64,000 nt of DNA from Collinsella sp. AM17-1 (GCF_003470665.1 NZ_QRJZ01000011.1:1-64000), one strand, 5' to 3'. Positions 53,881 to 63,369 are shown, counted from the first letter of the stretch. Numbers and translations: made by a program. Notes: generated by a model from the letters alone, not told the origin.

Positions 53881-53952
53881 AGACGGGGGTACCTTTGCCC
53901 ACGGCAGGATATGGAGGCCGATTACCAGCCTACCGGCAAGCTCGTGTCGGCA

Positions 53953-54023
53953 GCCCCGGCCTTTCCTTTGCCTAGCGCGACCCTCGCGAAGCGCGTGAGC
54001 GATAGGGAAAGGAAAGCCGGGGC
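53953..54023. repeat. 71-nt hairpin near the transaldolase-like gene end
   Basis: Arms beginning GCCCCGGCCTTTCCTTT pair over about 25 nt with a bulge and a mismatch. It lies 30 nt beyond the stop codon of the minus-strand gene. Confidence 0.65.
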
Positions 54024-54053
54024 GAGCAGCCCGCGGCGTAGTCAGTGTTCGCG

Positions 54054-54758
54054 TTACGGCAGAATATGGAAGCCCAAAGCGGCGATATCCTTGGCAAAGC
54101 CGCGCACGGTGTCGAGCGAGACCTCGTATGGATCGCGGCCGATGTTCTTGCGCTTGGCCAGGATGCTGTTGGGCACCGTAATGATCTGGCAACCGCAGGC
54201 CTCGGCCTGGTAAATGTTGATGAGCTCGCGAGTGGATGCCCACAGGACCTCGCAGTTGGGCTTTGCGGCGGCCTTCTTGACCGACTCCGTCATAAACGGA
54301 ATGGGATCGACGCCGGTGTCGGCGATGCGGCCGGCAAAGAGCGAGATGATGGACGGCGTCTCGGCGTCAACGGCCTCGACCATCTCATCGACCTGCGTAG
54401 GCGTAAAGATGGTGGTGACGTTGACCTTGATGCCGTCAGCCGAAAGCTTACGGACCAACTCGGCGGTGGACTCGCCTTTGGTGGTCACGCACGGGATCTT
54501 AACGTAGACGTTCTCGGCCCAGGTAGCGATCTCGCGGGCCTCGACCTCCATGGTCTCGACGTCATCGGCAAAGACCTCAAACGAAACGGACACATCGGTG
54601 ATATGGGTCAGGACCTCTTTGGCAAACGCGCGGTAATCCGTCACGCCGCCCTTTTTCATAAGGGACGGGTTGGTCGTGAAACCCTGAACGTTGCCGTTCT
54701 CGTACATGTCGAGCATGCCCTCGAGGTTTGCACCGTCAGCGAACACCTTGATTGCCAT
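54054..54758 (-). CDS. Transaldolase/fructose-6-phosphate aldolase-like protein
   Basis: A 234-residue class I aldolase barrel of the TalC/FSA-type short transaldolases (about 215-240). The Schiff-base Lys87 lies in ENVYVKIPCVTTKG, with FADGAN and GFTTNPSLMKKGG at the N terminus and KVNVTTIFTPTQ following the active site. These enzymes transfer dihydroxyacetone units or cleave fructose 6-phosphate. ATG 54758 has AAAGGA upstream. The sequence does not distinguish transaldolase from aldolase activity. Transcribed alone. Confidence 0.87.
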   Translation of the reverse strand: MAIKVFADGANLEGMLDMYENGNVQGFTTNPSLMKKGGVTDYRAFAKEVLTHITDVSVSFEVFADDVETMEVEAREIATWAENVYVKIPCVTTKGESTAELVRKLSADGIKVNVTTIFTPTQVDEMVEAVDAETPSIISLFAGRIADTGVDPIPFMTESVKKAAAKPNCEVLWASTRELINIYQAEACGCQIITVPNSILAKRKNIGRDPYEVSLDTVRGFAKDIAALGFHILP

Positions 54759-54951
54759 CTGCCTGATTCCTTTCGCTTGCACATGGGCGTTAAACTGCTA
54801 AACACTTTACCTACGTTTATCAAGGCGTGAGCTGCGGTTTTTTATCTTCTCGGCGAACGGTATAAACACCTCAGTGTTTGGATTGATAAATCGATTGAGC
54901 ATGCAAAAGCAAAGAGTCGCAGTTTGAGCAAACGTCAGAAGGCGAGATTCA

Positions 54952-55779
54952 TTAGATGAGGCCGAAATGTTGCATCGCTGCGACGGTGCCGTCGTGTGCG
55001 ACATCGTCGGTCACGTAGTCGGCGACCGCCTTGACCTCGGGCATGGCGTTGCCCATGGCGACAGCCGTCTCGACGGCAGCGAGCATACCCAGATCGTTGC
55101 CGGAATCGCCGAAGCCGAAGGTGCGCGCGTTGCCAGTGCGGCCCAGATACTCCAGCGCTCGCGCCACGCCCACGCCCTTGTCGATGCCCTTGGGGCTCAG
55201 CTCGCGGTTCTGGCCACCGGTGTTGCACAGCTCAAACTCGCGATCGATAAAGCCGTCATCGTTGGCTACGCGAGCCAGGTCGCACGCGTTAATGCACACC
55301 TTGCCTACGCGCAAGCGGCCATCGACGCGCATCTGATCAACGCCATGCACCACGCCGGCGCCTAGCAGAAATGACTGTTCGACACCAACCGGCTCAAGTG
55401 AATAGGTGGCACCATTCGTCTCGAACAACGCCTCGCCGCCCGCCATAGTAATGCGACGCGCGAGCTCCTCAACAATGTCCTCGTCAAAGCAGTCCTCGTG
55501 TACCACGCGGCCCTCGACCTCGAGCGTGGCGCCCGCCATGGCAACGATGCCCGCCGGATTCAGGACACGTAGACCATCGGCAACCAGCCACAGGGGGCGG
55601 CCCGTGCAGATAAATGCCTTGTGCCCCGCATCGCGCAAACGGTGAAACGCCTCGATAACCGCCCGCGAGGGACGCACCGCCGTAAAGTCCTTATCGGTCA
55701 TATCGTCGGGATCGAACGACGTCAGCGTGCCGTCCACGTCAAAAAAGAGCACAGCGGATTCGGGGCACGCATCAATCAT
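54952..55779 (-). CDS. HAD-superfamily Cof-type phosphatase
   Basis: A 275-residue HAD hydrolase of the Cof/IIB group. Motif I FFDVDGTLTSF, motif II ICTGRP, and motif III/IV with SPKGIDKGVGVARALEYLG and FGFGDSGNDLGML are all present; a C2B cap lies between. Typical substrates are sugar phosphates or flavin phosphates. ATG 55779 has AAAGGA 8 nt upstream. Divergent from rlmKL. Confidence 0.9.
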   Translation of the reverse strand: MIDACPESAVLFFDVDGTLTSFDPDDMTDKDFTAVRPSRAVIEAFHRLRDAGHKAFICTGRPLWLVADGLRVLNPAGIVAMAGATLEVEGRVVHEDCFDEDIVEELARRITMAGGEALFETNGATYSLEPVGVEQSFLLGAGVVHGVDQMRVDGRLRVGKVCINACDLARVANDDGFIDREFELCNTGGQNRELSPKGIDKGVGVARALEYLGRTGNARTFGFGDSGNDLGMLAAVETAVAMGNAMPEVKAVADYVTDDVAHDGTVAAMQHFGLI

Positions 55780-55821
55780 ATGGGTTCCTTTCGAGGATAA
55801 GGGCAAACGAAGCATCCATCA

Positions 55822-55827
55822 TATAAT
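55822..55827 (+). promoter_or_regulatory. Consensus -10 element upstream of rlmKL
   Basis: A perfect TATAAT lies 28 nt before the rlmKL ATG in the divergent gap; the matching -35 is weak. Confidence 0.5.
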
Positions 55828-55854
55828 GGAGCGACGCAATCAGAGAGGTCACCC

Positions 55855-58413
55855 ATGGAATTTTACGCAAGCTGCCCCGAGGGCTTTGAGTCCGCACTCG
55901 CCGATGAGCTTAAACACCTCGGGCTTTCGCATGTCCGCCGCCTGAAGGGCCGCGCTACGTTTGAGGGCGAGCTCGAAGAAGGCTACCGCGCCTGTCTGTG
56001 GTCGCGCCTGGCCAGCCGCGTGTTTGTGGTGCTTGGGCGCTTTGAGGCGCAGGATGCCGACGAGCTGTACGACAGCGTTTACGACATCGCCTGGGAGACT
56101 ATCATCCGCCCCGGCGCCACCATCGCCATCACCGCCCGCGGCGTGACCGAGCAGCTGCGCAACACGCGCTTCTCGGCTCTGCGCGCCAAGGACGCGTTGT
56201 GCGACCGTCTGGCCGAGACCACGGGCCGTCGCGCCGATGTCGACGCCGCCGACCCCGACGTTCACCTGCTGCTTTCGCTGCGTCAGCGCCGTGCGAGCAT
56301 CAGCCTGGACCTTTCGGGCGACCCGCTGTTCAAACGCCTGCCGCCCGCTGCGACCCGTGCCGGCGAGGGCGCGCACGTGTTGCGCCCCGACTACGCCGCC
56401 CTGGTGCTGGCGCAGGTCGGCTGGACCGCACTGTGCGAGCGCGAGTTGACAGCCGACGATTACGAGGATGAAGCCCTTCCCACGCTAATCGATGCCTCGT
56501 GCGCCGGCGGCGGCCTGTTGCTGGAAGCCGTGAACATTCTGACCGACCGCGCCCCGGGCGCCACACGCGAGCGCTGGGGCTTTGAGGGCTGGCAGCCGCA
56601 CGACGCCGCCCTGTGGGAGCAGCTGCTTGCCGAGGCGCGCGAGCGCGAAGCGGCAGCGCGCGAACGCCAGGCGCGCATCGTTGCCGTAGACATTGACCCT
56701 GCCGCCCGCAAGACCGCTGAGCGCATGGTCAAGTGTGCCGGCTACAAGCGCTTTGTCGATTTTTGCGCCGCCAAGTCCGCCACCGTGCTGGACCACGCAG
56801 GTGCCGTTGCCGGTGCCGCCCTGGTCGCGGACACGACCGAGACCCCGCTTTCGCTCATGCACGATGCCATGACGTTGGTCGGCGAGCTGCGCCGCGCGCC
56901 CGAGCTCGCTTCGGCACCGGTCGCCGCACTCACCCGCGATGGCCTTATGGCCCGTGCGCTCCATGCCGAGCCCGCGCGCTCCATCGCCGTCATGCCCAAT
57001 AACGAGGAGGCGGCTCTTGAGGCTTGGCCCTCGCTCGATCATGCTGCCGCAGTGTTTGAGGCTGCGACCAGCGCAAACACCGAGGAGCAGACCGCGGATG
57101 CCCAAGACGAAGCCGCCGACACCCCAATGCCCGAACCTGCTGCCACGCTCGACCTGGGTGACGGCAAGCCGCTGCCCGTGCTCATTCCCGAGTCCGAGCA
57201 GTTCGCCAACCGCCTGCGCAAGAACGCCCGTCTGCGCCGCAAGTGGGCCAAGCGCGAGGGCGTGAGCTGCTACCGCGTCTACGATGCCGACCTGCCCGAC
57301 TACTCCGCCGCCATCGACCTGTACGAGGGCTGCCCGCAGACGCCGGGCCGCTGGCTCGTCATCGCCGAATACGCCGCACCCAAGACCATCGATCCCGCGC
57401 TAGCCCAGGCCCGCATGCTCGACATCTTGGCCATCGCGCCGCGTATCCTTGATGTTCCGGCCGAGCACGTGCACGCCAAGGCCCGCATGCGTTCGCGCGG
57501 CGGCTCGCAGTATGGCAAGCAGGGCGCCGGCAAGGGCGGATCGGGCGAGCGCGCCAACATCGCGCGCCGTCGTCTGCCGCTCATCGAAGAGGGCGGACTC
57601 ACCTTTGCCGTCAACTTTGACGACTATTTGGATGTGGGCATCTTCCTGGATCATCGCGTCACGCGCAACCTGGTGCGCGAGCACGCCAAGCAGGCGCGCC
57701 GCTTCCTCAACCTGTTTGCCTACACCGGCACCGCCACTTGCTACGCAGCCGACGGCGGTGTCGAGGAGACCGTGACGGTCGACCTTTCCAACACCTATCT
57801 GGACTGGGCCGAGCGCAATATGCGCCAGAACGGCTTTGTTGGTCCGCAGCATCATTTTGTGCGCGACGACGTGCTCGCCTGGATTCGCGACCAACGCCAG
57901 ACGCGCAACCGCTGGGACCTGATCTTTGTCGACCCGCCCACGTTCTCGAACTCGTCCAAGATGGGCCGCCGCACCTGGGATGTCCAGCGCGACCATGTTG
58001 AGCTTTTGGCCGGCGTATCGCGCCTGCTCGCGCAGGGCGGCCACGCCATCTTTAGCTGCAACCTGCGCGGCTTCCGCCCCGAAACGCGCAAGCTCGCGCG
58101 TACGGGCGTGGTGCTACAGGACATTACGGCGCAGACCATCCCCGAGGATTTCGCGCGCAACCAGAAGGTGCATCATTGCTATATCGTGCGCCGCCTGCCC
58201 ATCGAGGACGCCATGGCAGAGGTCGGCTTTAGCGCCGAGGAGATTGCCGAGCGAACCGAGGAGCTGCGTAACCCCGAGGCCCGCAAGCCTCGCACAACGG
58301 CATCCGCGCACGCGCAGGCCGGCAACCGAGGGCCGCACGGCGACGGCAAACCCTCCCCCGCTGGCAAGCCCAAAAAGAAGAAGTTCTACGCCAGCAAGCC
58401 CAAGGGCAAATAG
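55855..58413 (+). CDS. rlmKL: RlmKL-type bifunctional 23S rRNA methyltransferase with degenerate RlmL half
   Basis: An 852-residue fusion. The N-terminal half has a THUMP-type domain (about 45-155) and an RlmL-like Rossmann domain, but the SAM motif DPMCGSGT of E. coli RlmL is DASCAGGG here (213-220), and no NPPY motif follows; Ala/Glu-rich sequence (about 330-440) takes its place. The C-terminal RlmK half (N7-G2069 methylation) is intact: RFLNLFAYTGTATCYAA near 616 and FVDPPTFSNSSKM near 692. The tail is basic (PKKKKFYASKPKGK), probably RNA-binding. AGAGAGG precedes the ATG. Only RlmK activity is predicted with confidence. Confidence 0.88.
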   Translation: MEFYASCPEGFESALADELKHLGLSHVRRLKGRATFEGELEEGYRACLWSRLASRVFVVLGRFEAQDADELYDSVYDIAWETIIRPGATIAITARGVTEQLRNTRFSALRAKDALCDRLAETTGRRADVDAADPDVHLLLSLRQRRASISLDLSGDPLFKRLPPAATRAGEGAHVLRPDYAALVLAQVGWTALCERELTADDYEDEALPTLIDASCAGGGLLLEAVNILTDRAPGATRERWGFEGWQPHDAALWEQLLAEAREREAAARERQARIVAVDIDPAARKTAERMVKCAGYKRFVDFCAAKSATVLDHAGAVAGAALVADTTETPLSLMHDAMTLVGELRRAPELASAPVAALTRDGLMARALHAEPARSIAVMPNNEEAALEAWPSLDHAAAVFEAATSANTEEQTADAQDEAADTPMPEPAATLDLGDGKPLPVLIPESEQFANRLRKNARLRRKWAKREGVSCYRVYDADLPDYSAAIDLYEGCPQTPGRWLVIAEYAAPKTIDPALAQARMLDILAIAPRILDVPAEHVHAKARMRSRGGSQYGKQGAGKGGSGERANIARRRLPLIEEGGLTFAVNFDDYLDVGIFLDHRVTRNLVREHAKQARRFLNLFAYTGTATCYAADGGVEETVTVDLSNTYLDWAERNMRQNGFVGPQHHFVRDDVLAWIRDQRQTRNRWDLIFVDPPTFSNSSKMGRRTWDVQRDHVELLAGVSRLLAQGGHAIFSCNLRGFRPETRKLARTGVVLQDITAQTIPEDFARNQKVHHCYIVRRLPIEDAMAEVGFSAEEIAERTEELRNPEARKPRTTASAHAQAGNRGPHGDGKPSPAGKPKKKKFYASKPKGK

Positions 58414-58418
58414 ACAAC

Positions 58419-58483
58419 GTTGCGGTGGAATACGGACTGTTTTGCCTGGAATTAGGTAAATTTAGACCGTATTTCACCGCAAC
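58419..58483. repeat. 65-nt hairpin between convergent rlmKL and the response-regulator gene
   Basis: Arms GTTGCGGTGGAATACGG (58419-58435) and complement (58467-58483), 17 bp with one wobble. It starts 6 nt after the rlmKL stop codon; no T-run. Confidence 0.7.
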
Positions 58484-58508
58484 TCATATTGGGATGGCGG
58501 ATGCCGAC

Positions 58509-59222
58509 CTATCCCTGGATGACCAATCGGTAACCAATACCCACGTGCGTCTGGATATAGCGCGGATGCGCGGGGTCGGACTCGATCTTCTTACGCAACG
58601 TGCCCATAAAGACACGCAGGCTCGCCAGGTCGCTCTTGGTCGCCGTGCCCCAAATCTCGTGCAGGATAAACTGGTGCGTCAGTACCTTGTCGGCGTTATG
58701 CGCCAGCAGGCACAGGAGCTTATACTCGATCGGCGTCAGATGCAGTTCCTCGCCATCCATCGTGGCGATGCCGGCATCAAAATCGATATGCAGCTCACCG
58801 GTATCGAACGAGCCCTCGGAGACAACGCCGCCCGTCTGCGCATACGAAAGGCGCCTGAGCGTCGTGCGAATGCGCGCGAGCAGCTCCTCGACCGAAAACG
58901 GCTTAGTCAGGTAGTCATCGGCGCCGGCATCGAGTGCGCGGATCTTGTCCGCATCCTCGCTGCGCGCCGAGACCACGATAATCGGCATGCCCGACCATGC
59001 GCGCACCGACTCCACCACCTTGACGCCGTCCATATCGGGCAGGCCCAGATCGAGCAGCACAATGCTCGGTGCCTGCGATGAGGCGGCGGCGATGGCGGCA
59101 TGGGCAGTCTCAACGGCCATATGACGCAAGCCGTGCGCCTCGAGCGCGGCAACGATAAGGTTGCGGACGGCGGGATCGTCCTCAACGACCAAGATGAGCG
59201 GTTTTACGGCAGAGTTCGGCAC
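58509..59222 (-). CDS. KdpE-like OmpR-family response regulator
   Basis: A 237-residue regulator with receiver domain (acid pocket E14-D15-D16, phospho-acceptor Asp58 in IVLLDLGLPDMDG, Lys in LTKPFS) and a C-terminal winged helix (LTPIEYKLLCLLAHNADKVLTHQFILHEIWG). Overall sequence is of the KdpE type. The start is GTG 59222 with GGAG 7 nt upstream, inside the end of the kinase gene (gap of 4 nt). Paired with the KdpD-like kinase; the nearest transport target is kup, as no kdpFABC is present in the window. Confidence 0.92.
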   Translation of the reverse strand: MPNSAVKPLILVVEDDPAVRNLIVAALEAHGLRHMAVETAHAAIAAASSQAPSIVLLDLGLPDMDGVKVVESVRAWSGMPIIVVSARSEDADKIRALDAGADDYLTKPFSVEELLARIRTTLRRLSYAQTGGVVSEGSFDTGELHIDFDAGIATMDGEELHLTPIEYKLLCLLAHNADKVLTHQFILHEIWGTATKSDLASLRVFMGTLRKKIESDPAHPRYIQTHVGIGYRLVIQG

Positions 59223-59226
59223 GGCG

Positions 59227-60852
59227 CTACTCCTTATCAAACGAAACGTCGGCGGCGGGAAGTTCAATCGTAAAGACCGAACCGTGCGGGTCCGCCGCGG
59301 CAACCTCTATGCTACCGCCATGTGCCAACGCAATGGAACGGCAGAGCGAAAGACCCAGGCCAACGCTGCGGTGGCTGTCGGCCAGACCATGGTTGGCGGT
59401 ATAGAACGACTCGAAGATCCGCTCGCGATCCTCGGGCGCGATGCCCGGACCATCATCGGCCACCGAGCACGCCACGCGTCCATCGTCGACGCTAATCGAA
59501 ATCATGATATGCGAGCCCGCGGGCGTATAGGTGATGGCGTTGTTCACCAGATTGACCACCAGCTGCACCATCAGGCGTGCATCGACGTTGACGAGCGCCG
59601 GCTCATCGCACGCCACCACCTTAAGGTCGTGCTCGCGCACGGCAGGGTTCACGTGGCGCAGCGCCTCCTCGACGATATCGTCCATGAGCTCGAGCGTAGT
59701 CGACAGACGCATGCCGCCGCCCTCGAGCTTGGTGATGGCGAGCAGATTCTCGACGGTGGCGTTGAGCCACAGCGCATCCGAGCGAATGGATAGAAGCAGG
59801 CCGCGGCGCGTCTGGGCATCGAGCACGGCGGTGCCGGTCGAGCCCTGGTCGAGCAGCACGTCGGCATTACCCGAAATACTGGTAAGCGGTGTGCGTAGAT
59901 CGTGCGAGATGGAGCGCAGCAGGTTGGCGCGCAGCTGTTCGTTTTTGGCGAGCACCGCCGCCTCCTCGCGGGCCTCCATGGCGCGGGCGCGGTCGAGCGC
60001 CAGCTCGCCTTCGCTCACGATGGCATCGGCAAGCGTCCGCTCCTCATGCGTCAGCACGTCGGGCTCGGCAACGATAGCCAGCACGCCCACCACCGAGGCG
60101 GGGTCGCCCGAACGGACGAAGCCGTCGCCCGTGCGAACCGTCAGGTAGATGCCATAAAACGCCGAGCCGCCATAGGTGGCATCGAGCGGCGTTCCCACAT
60201 AGGCGGACGCCGAGAGCCGCGGCGGCATCTGCGGCGCCAGTTCATGCACCGGCGCGGCATCGCCCACGGCCGTGTATGTCGCACGCGGCAGCAGGTCATC
60301 GCCCTCGGCGTCGGCGCTGTACCACACGACCGGACAGCCCGAAAGACGCGCCAGCTGCGTTGCCATGGCATGGACAATCTGCTGCTGATCGGCGCACCGC
60401 TGCAGCATGCGGTTGGTCTCGAGCACCATATGCGTGCGGCGGTCGCTGGCGGCAGCCTGTGCCAAGGCACGGCGCAGGGCCAACGCAATCGAGCTCGACA
60501 CAAGCGAGACCACGAACATGATGAAGAACATGCCGGGATAGACGCGGTCGATAAACGACAGCGAGTAGCGCGGGCCGACAAACAAGAAGTTGTAGAGTGC
60601 CACAGCAGCAGCCGAGCTCAGCAAGCAATACAGGCGACTCCAGGTAAAGAATGCGCACAGCTGAACGGCGAACACATAGACGATCATGATGCTCGGCGCG
60701 AGACCCGGATGGTCGAGCAGCGCGCCCACAATCGTCGCCGCGACCAGCAGTCCCACCGATACGCAGGCGTCATACAGAGGAGTGCGGCGCGTCAGCGTTG
60801 TGCGCCGCCACCAAAAGCTATCGGCAATATCGCCGTCCGTACGGACGTCCAT
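59227..60852 (-). CDS. KdpD-like sensor histidine kinase lacking the N-terminal KdpD/USP domains
   Basis: A 541-residue kinase. Four closely spaced membrane helices (residues ~28-130, DUF4118-like), a GAF-like region (about 150-285), HisKA with phospho-acceptor His in SISHDLRTPLTS (near 316) and an ATPase domain with NLVNNAITYTP and DDGPGIAPEDRERIFE. Full KdpD is about 890 residues and starts with an ATP-binding KdpD domain and a USP domain; both are missing. It should sense potassium or turgor-related signals differently. Its stop is 4 nt from the regulator start. Confidence 0.9.
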   Translation of the reverse strand: MDVRTDGDIADSFWWRRTTLTRRTPLYDACVSVGLLVAATIVGALLDHPGLAPSIMIVYVFAVQLCAFFTWSRLYCLLSSAAAVALYNFLFVGPRYSLSFIDRVYPGMFFIMFVVSLVSSSIALALRRALAQAAASDRRTHMVLETNRMLQRCADQQQIVHAMATQLARLSGCPVVWYSADAEGDDLLPRATYTAVGDAAPVHELAPQMPPRLSASAYVGTPLDATYGGSAFYGIYLTVRTGDGFVRSGDPASVVGVLAIVAEPDVLTHEERTLADAIVSEGELALDRARAMEAREEAAVLAKNEQLRANLLRSISHDLRTPLTSISGNADVLLDQGSTGTAVLDAQTRRGLLLSIRSDALWLNATVENLLAITKLEGGGMRLSTTLELMDDIVEEALRHVNPAVREHDLKVVACDEPALVNVDARLMVQLVVNLVNNAITYTPAGSHIMISISVDDGRVACSVADDGPGIAPEDRERIFESFYTANHGLADSHRSVGLGLSLCRSIALAHGGSIEVAAADPHGSVFTIELPAADVSFDKE

Positions 60853-60877
60853 CAGCCCCCGCCCCTCTCAAAAACAA

Positions 60878-60915
60878 AAACCACCACAAAGGGACAGGCA
60901 CCTTTGTGGTGGTTT
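60878..60915. repeat. ACAAAGG-type hairpin upstream of the kinase gene
   Basis: Perfect 15-bp arms AAACCACCACAAAGG and complement with loop GACAGGCA. The loop-proximal part resembles the GACAAAGGGA family; a broken relative with the same CAGGCACCT loop is at 34363-34391. Confidence 0.7.
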
Positions 60916-60960
60916 CCCTTGTGGCGGTTCCAAGTGTATAGCCTTTGCAACCGGCGGTCG

Positions 60961-61155
60961 CTAGACAAACAGCACGTGCGCGAGCAGCGCGCAAACGCAC
61001 GCCGCGACAAGCAGCGTCACCACGATCGAGATCACGCGGTCGGCCATGTCCATGTTGGCACGGTTCGTCAAAAACCGATCTTCGGCGGCGTCAGCGCGTG
61101 CCTCACGTACCAGCTCGGCAATCACCTCGCGGCCATCAAGCATCTTTGCATCCAT
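60961..61155 (-). CDS. Small membrane protein between kup and the KdpDE-like genes
   Basis: A 64-residue protein with a charged, acidic N-terminal part (MLDGREVIAELVREARADAAEDRF) and one C-terminal membrane helix (MADRVISIVVTLLVAACVCALLAHVLFV). ATG 61155 is chosen because GGGGAGG lies 6 nt upstream; an earlier ATG at 61185 has no such site. It sits 61 nt after kup and ahead of the kinase gene on the same strand. No family recognised; it may be an accessory or regulatory peptide for Kup, by position only. Confidence 0.65.
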   Translation of the reverse strand: MDAKMLDGREVIAELVREARADAAEDRFLTNRANMDMADRVISIVVTLLVAACVCALLAHVLFV

Positions 61156-61216
61156 GTTTGCCTCCCCGGTCTCAATCTTGTCCATCGAAAACCAACTCCG
61201 TGCAACCTGTCGGCGC

Positions 61217-63244
61217 CTACGGCCGCTCGTTGGGGGCCAGGCGTTGCATCTTGTTCACGGCCTTGAACTTGGTGAACAGCGGCACGTACTCAAAGCTCAC
61301 GTTGGAGTTCTCCAGGCCGTACCAGCGTGCAGGCGTGCCGGCGGCGCGGCGGATGATGTACTTGAGCGTGATAGCCGTACGCTCGCTCGGCTCCACATCG
61401 CTTTCGGGCGCCAGAAGCTTACGGATCAGAACGAACTTGAACGTACCGATGTTACCCGGATCCTTGTAGACCGAGTAGTCATGCGTCTGCGCCGGCAGCT
61501 CGCCGGTGGCAGCCAGGTCCTGAACGACCTGGCGCAGGTAGGCATTGACGCGCTGGTTGATCTTGTAGCCCAGGTACAGATGCACGCGGAACACGTAGTC
61601 GGTGCCGAACGTCTCGACCGAATAGGCAAAGGTGTGCGGTTCATCCATGGTCTCGACATTCACAAACCACCAGGCGCGGGCGCGCTTGGGATGCTTGTCC
61701 AGAATCGAGTAGACGATGTCGCGGTCGATGTAGTCGGTATGGGTGTCCTTGGTCAGGTACACGACGTTGTCGCTCAGGCGCTCGTAGCGATCGTCGTCGC
61801 GCAGGCGCTTGAGCTGCGGCAGGTAGCTGCGCAGCGGCAGCAGCGTAAACTGGCGCTGCTCAACAGCCGTACCGTTGTACCAGCACACCATGATACCCAT
61901 GATGAGCGCGGCCATGAGGATGGTGAAATAGCCGCCGTGGAAGAACTTGGTGAGCGAGCTCACGAAGAAGAAGCCTTCGAGCAAAAGGAAGAAGGCCGCG
62001 AAGATCCACGGCGCGACCTTGAGCTTGCGCTCCTCGTGCAGGTAGAAGAAGAGCAGCAGCGTGGTGCACATCATAGTCAGCGTAATGGCAAGGCCGTAGG
62101 CGGCTTCCATATGCGCCGAGTTCTGGAACAGCAGCACCACAATGACGCAGCCCACGAGCATGACGTTGTTGACCATGGGGATGTAGAGCTGGCCCTTGGT
62201 CTCGGCAGGGTAGAAGACCTGCATGTGCGGCATGAGGTCCAGACGGCTGGCCTCGGACACCAGCGAGAATGCGCCGGTGATGAGCGCCTGCGAGGCAATG
62301 ATGGCCGCAACGGTGGAAAGGCCGACGGCAAACGGGCGCAGGCCCGGGGCGAGCATCTGGTAGAACGGGTTGAGATCGGCAATGCCCATGAGCTCGGGGT
62401 TGGCAGCGTTGTTCATAAGCCAAGCGCCCTGGCCCATATAGGAAAGCAGCAGGCAGCACTTAACGAACGGCCAGGTAGCGTAGATGTTGCCGCGGCCGAC
62501 GTGGCCCATGTCGGAGTAGAGCGCCTCGGCACCGGTGGTGGCGAGGAAGCAGCTGCCCAGAATCATGATGCCCGCATGGTTGTTGGGGCTCAGCAAAAAG
62601 GCGATGCCGCGCACCGGGTTGAGGCACAGCAGCACGGCGGGGTGCTGGAGGACAAAGAACAGACCCGTACCGCCCAAGAACAGGAACCACAGCGTCATGA
62701 TGGGGCCAAAGGCGTGACCGATCTTGGCCGTACCGATGCGCTGCACCAAGAAGAGCACGATGATGATGGCGAGCGTAATGGCAACGACGCGGCCCTGATC
62801 ATCGCCCAGCACGGCATGGACCGCCGGGATAGTGCGCAGGCCCTCGATGGCCGTGGTAACGGTAACGGCCGGCGTCAGGATGCCGTCGGCGAGCAGCGCG
62901 GCGCCACCCAGCATGGCGGGGATGATAAGCCACTTACCGCAGCGCTTGACCAGGCTGTACAGGGCAAAGATGCCGCCCTCACCATGGTTATCGGCGCGCA
63001 GCGAGATGAGCACATACTTGATGGTGGTCAGCAGCGTGACCGTCCACACGACAAGGGAGAGCGCGCCGAGCACGAACTCCTCCGTGACGCTTCCGATGCC
63101 GCCGTTGCCGGCAACGAGCGCCTTGGTTACATACATGGGGCTGGTGCCGATATCGCCGTACACCACGCCCAGCGTGACGAGCATCGCCGAGATGCTCACA
63201 GGAATCGCAGCGTGCGAGGCTGCCTCCTTGGCCTTTTGTTCCAT
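61217..63244 (-). CDS. kup: Kup-family low-affinity potassium transporter
   Basis: A 675-residue KUP/HAK protein importing K+ with protons. The family N terminus TLGVVYGDIGTSPMYVTKAL, about 12 membrane helices (residues ~25-455) with GGIFALYSLVKR and AEALYSDMGHVGRG, and a C-terminal cytoplasmic domain of ~200 residues are present. ATG 63244 is used because GGGAGG lies upstream; the in-frame TTG further up would contain that site. Downstream genes encode a small membrane protein and a KdpDE-like pair, suggesting linked control of potassium uptake. Confidence 0.94.
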   Translation of the reverse strand: MEQKAKEAASHAAIPVSISAMLVTLGVVYGDIGTSPMYVTKALVAGNGGIGSVTEEFVLGALSLVVWTVTLLTTIKYVLISLRADNHGEGGIFALYSLVKRCGKWLIIPAMLGGAALLADGILTPAVTVTTAIEGLRTIPAVHAVLGDDQGRVVAITLAIIIVLFLVQRIGTAKIGHAFGPIMTLWFLFLGGTGLFFVLQHPAVLLCLNPVRGIAFLLSPNNHAGIMILGSCFLATTGAEALYSDMGHVGRGNIYATWPFVKCCLLLSYMGQGAWLMNNAANPELMGIADLNPFYQMLAPGLRPFAVGLSTVAAIIASQALITGAFSLVSEASRLDLMPHMQVFYPAETKGQLYIPMVNNVMLVGCVIVVLLFQNSAHMEAAYGLAITLTMMCTTLLLFFYLHEERKLKVAPWIFAAFFLLLEGFFFVSSLTKFFHGGYFTILMAALIMGIMVCWYNGTAVEQRQFTLLPLRSYLPQLKRLRDDDRYERLSDNVVYLTKDTHTDYIDRDIVYSILDKHPKRARAWWFVNVETMDEPHTFAYSVETFGTDYVFRVHLYLGYKINQRVNAYLRQVVQDLAATGELPAQTHDYSVYKDPGNIGTFKFVLIRKLLAPESDVEPSERTAITLKYIIRRAAGTPARWYGLENSNVSFEYVPLFTKFKAVNKMQRLAPNERP

Positions 63245-63369
63245 AAGCCGGTTTCCTCCCAACTTTAATGTTCGAAGGAATTATAGGTAATCGGCCCATG
63301 TTTGAATGGCACTGTTTTCCCAGCTAAATAAACATTTATACGGCCTTTAGGCCACCTCGGCGATATGGA

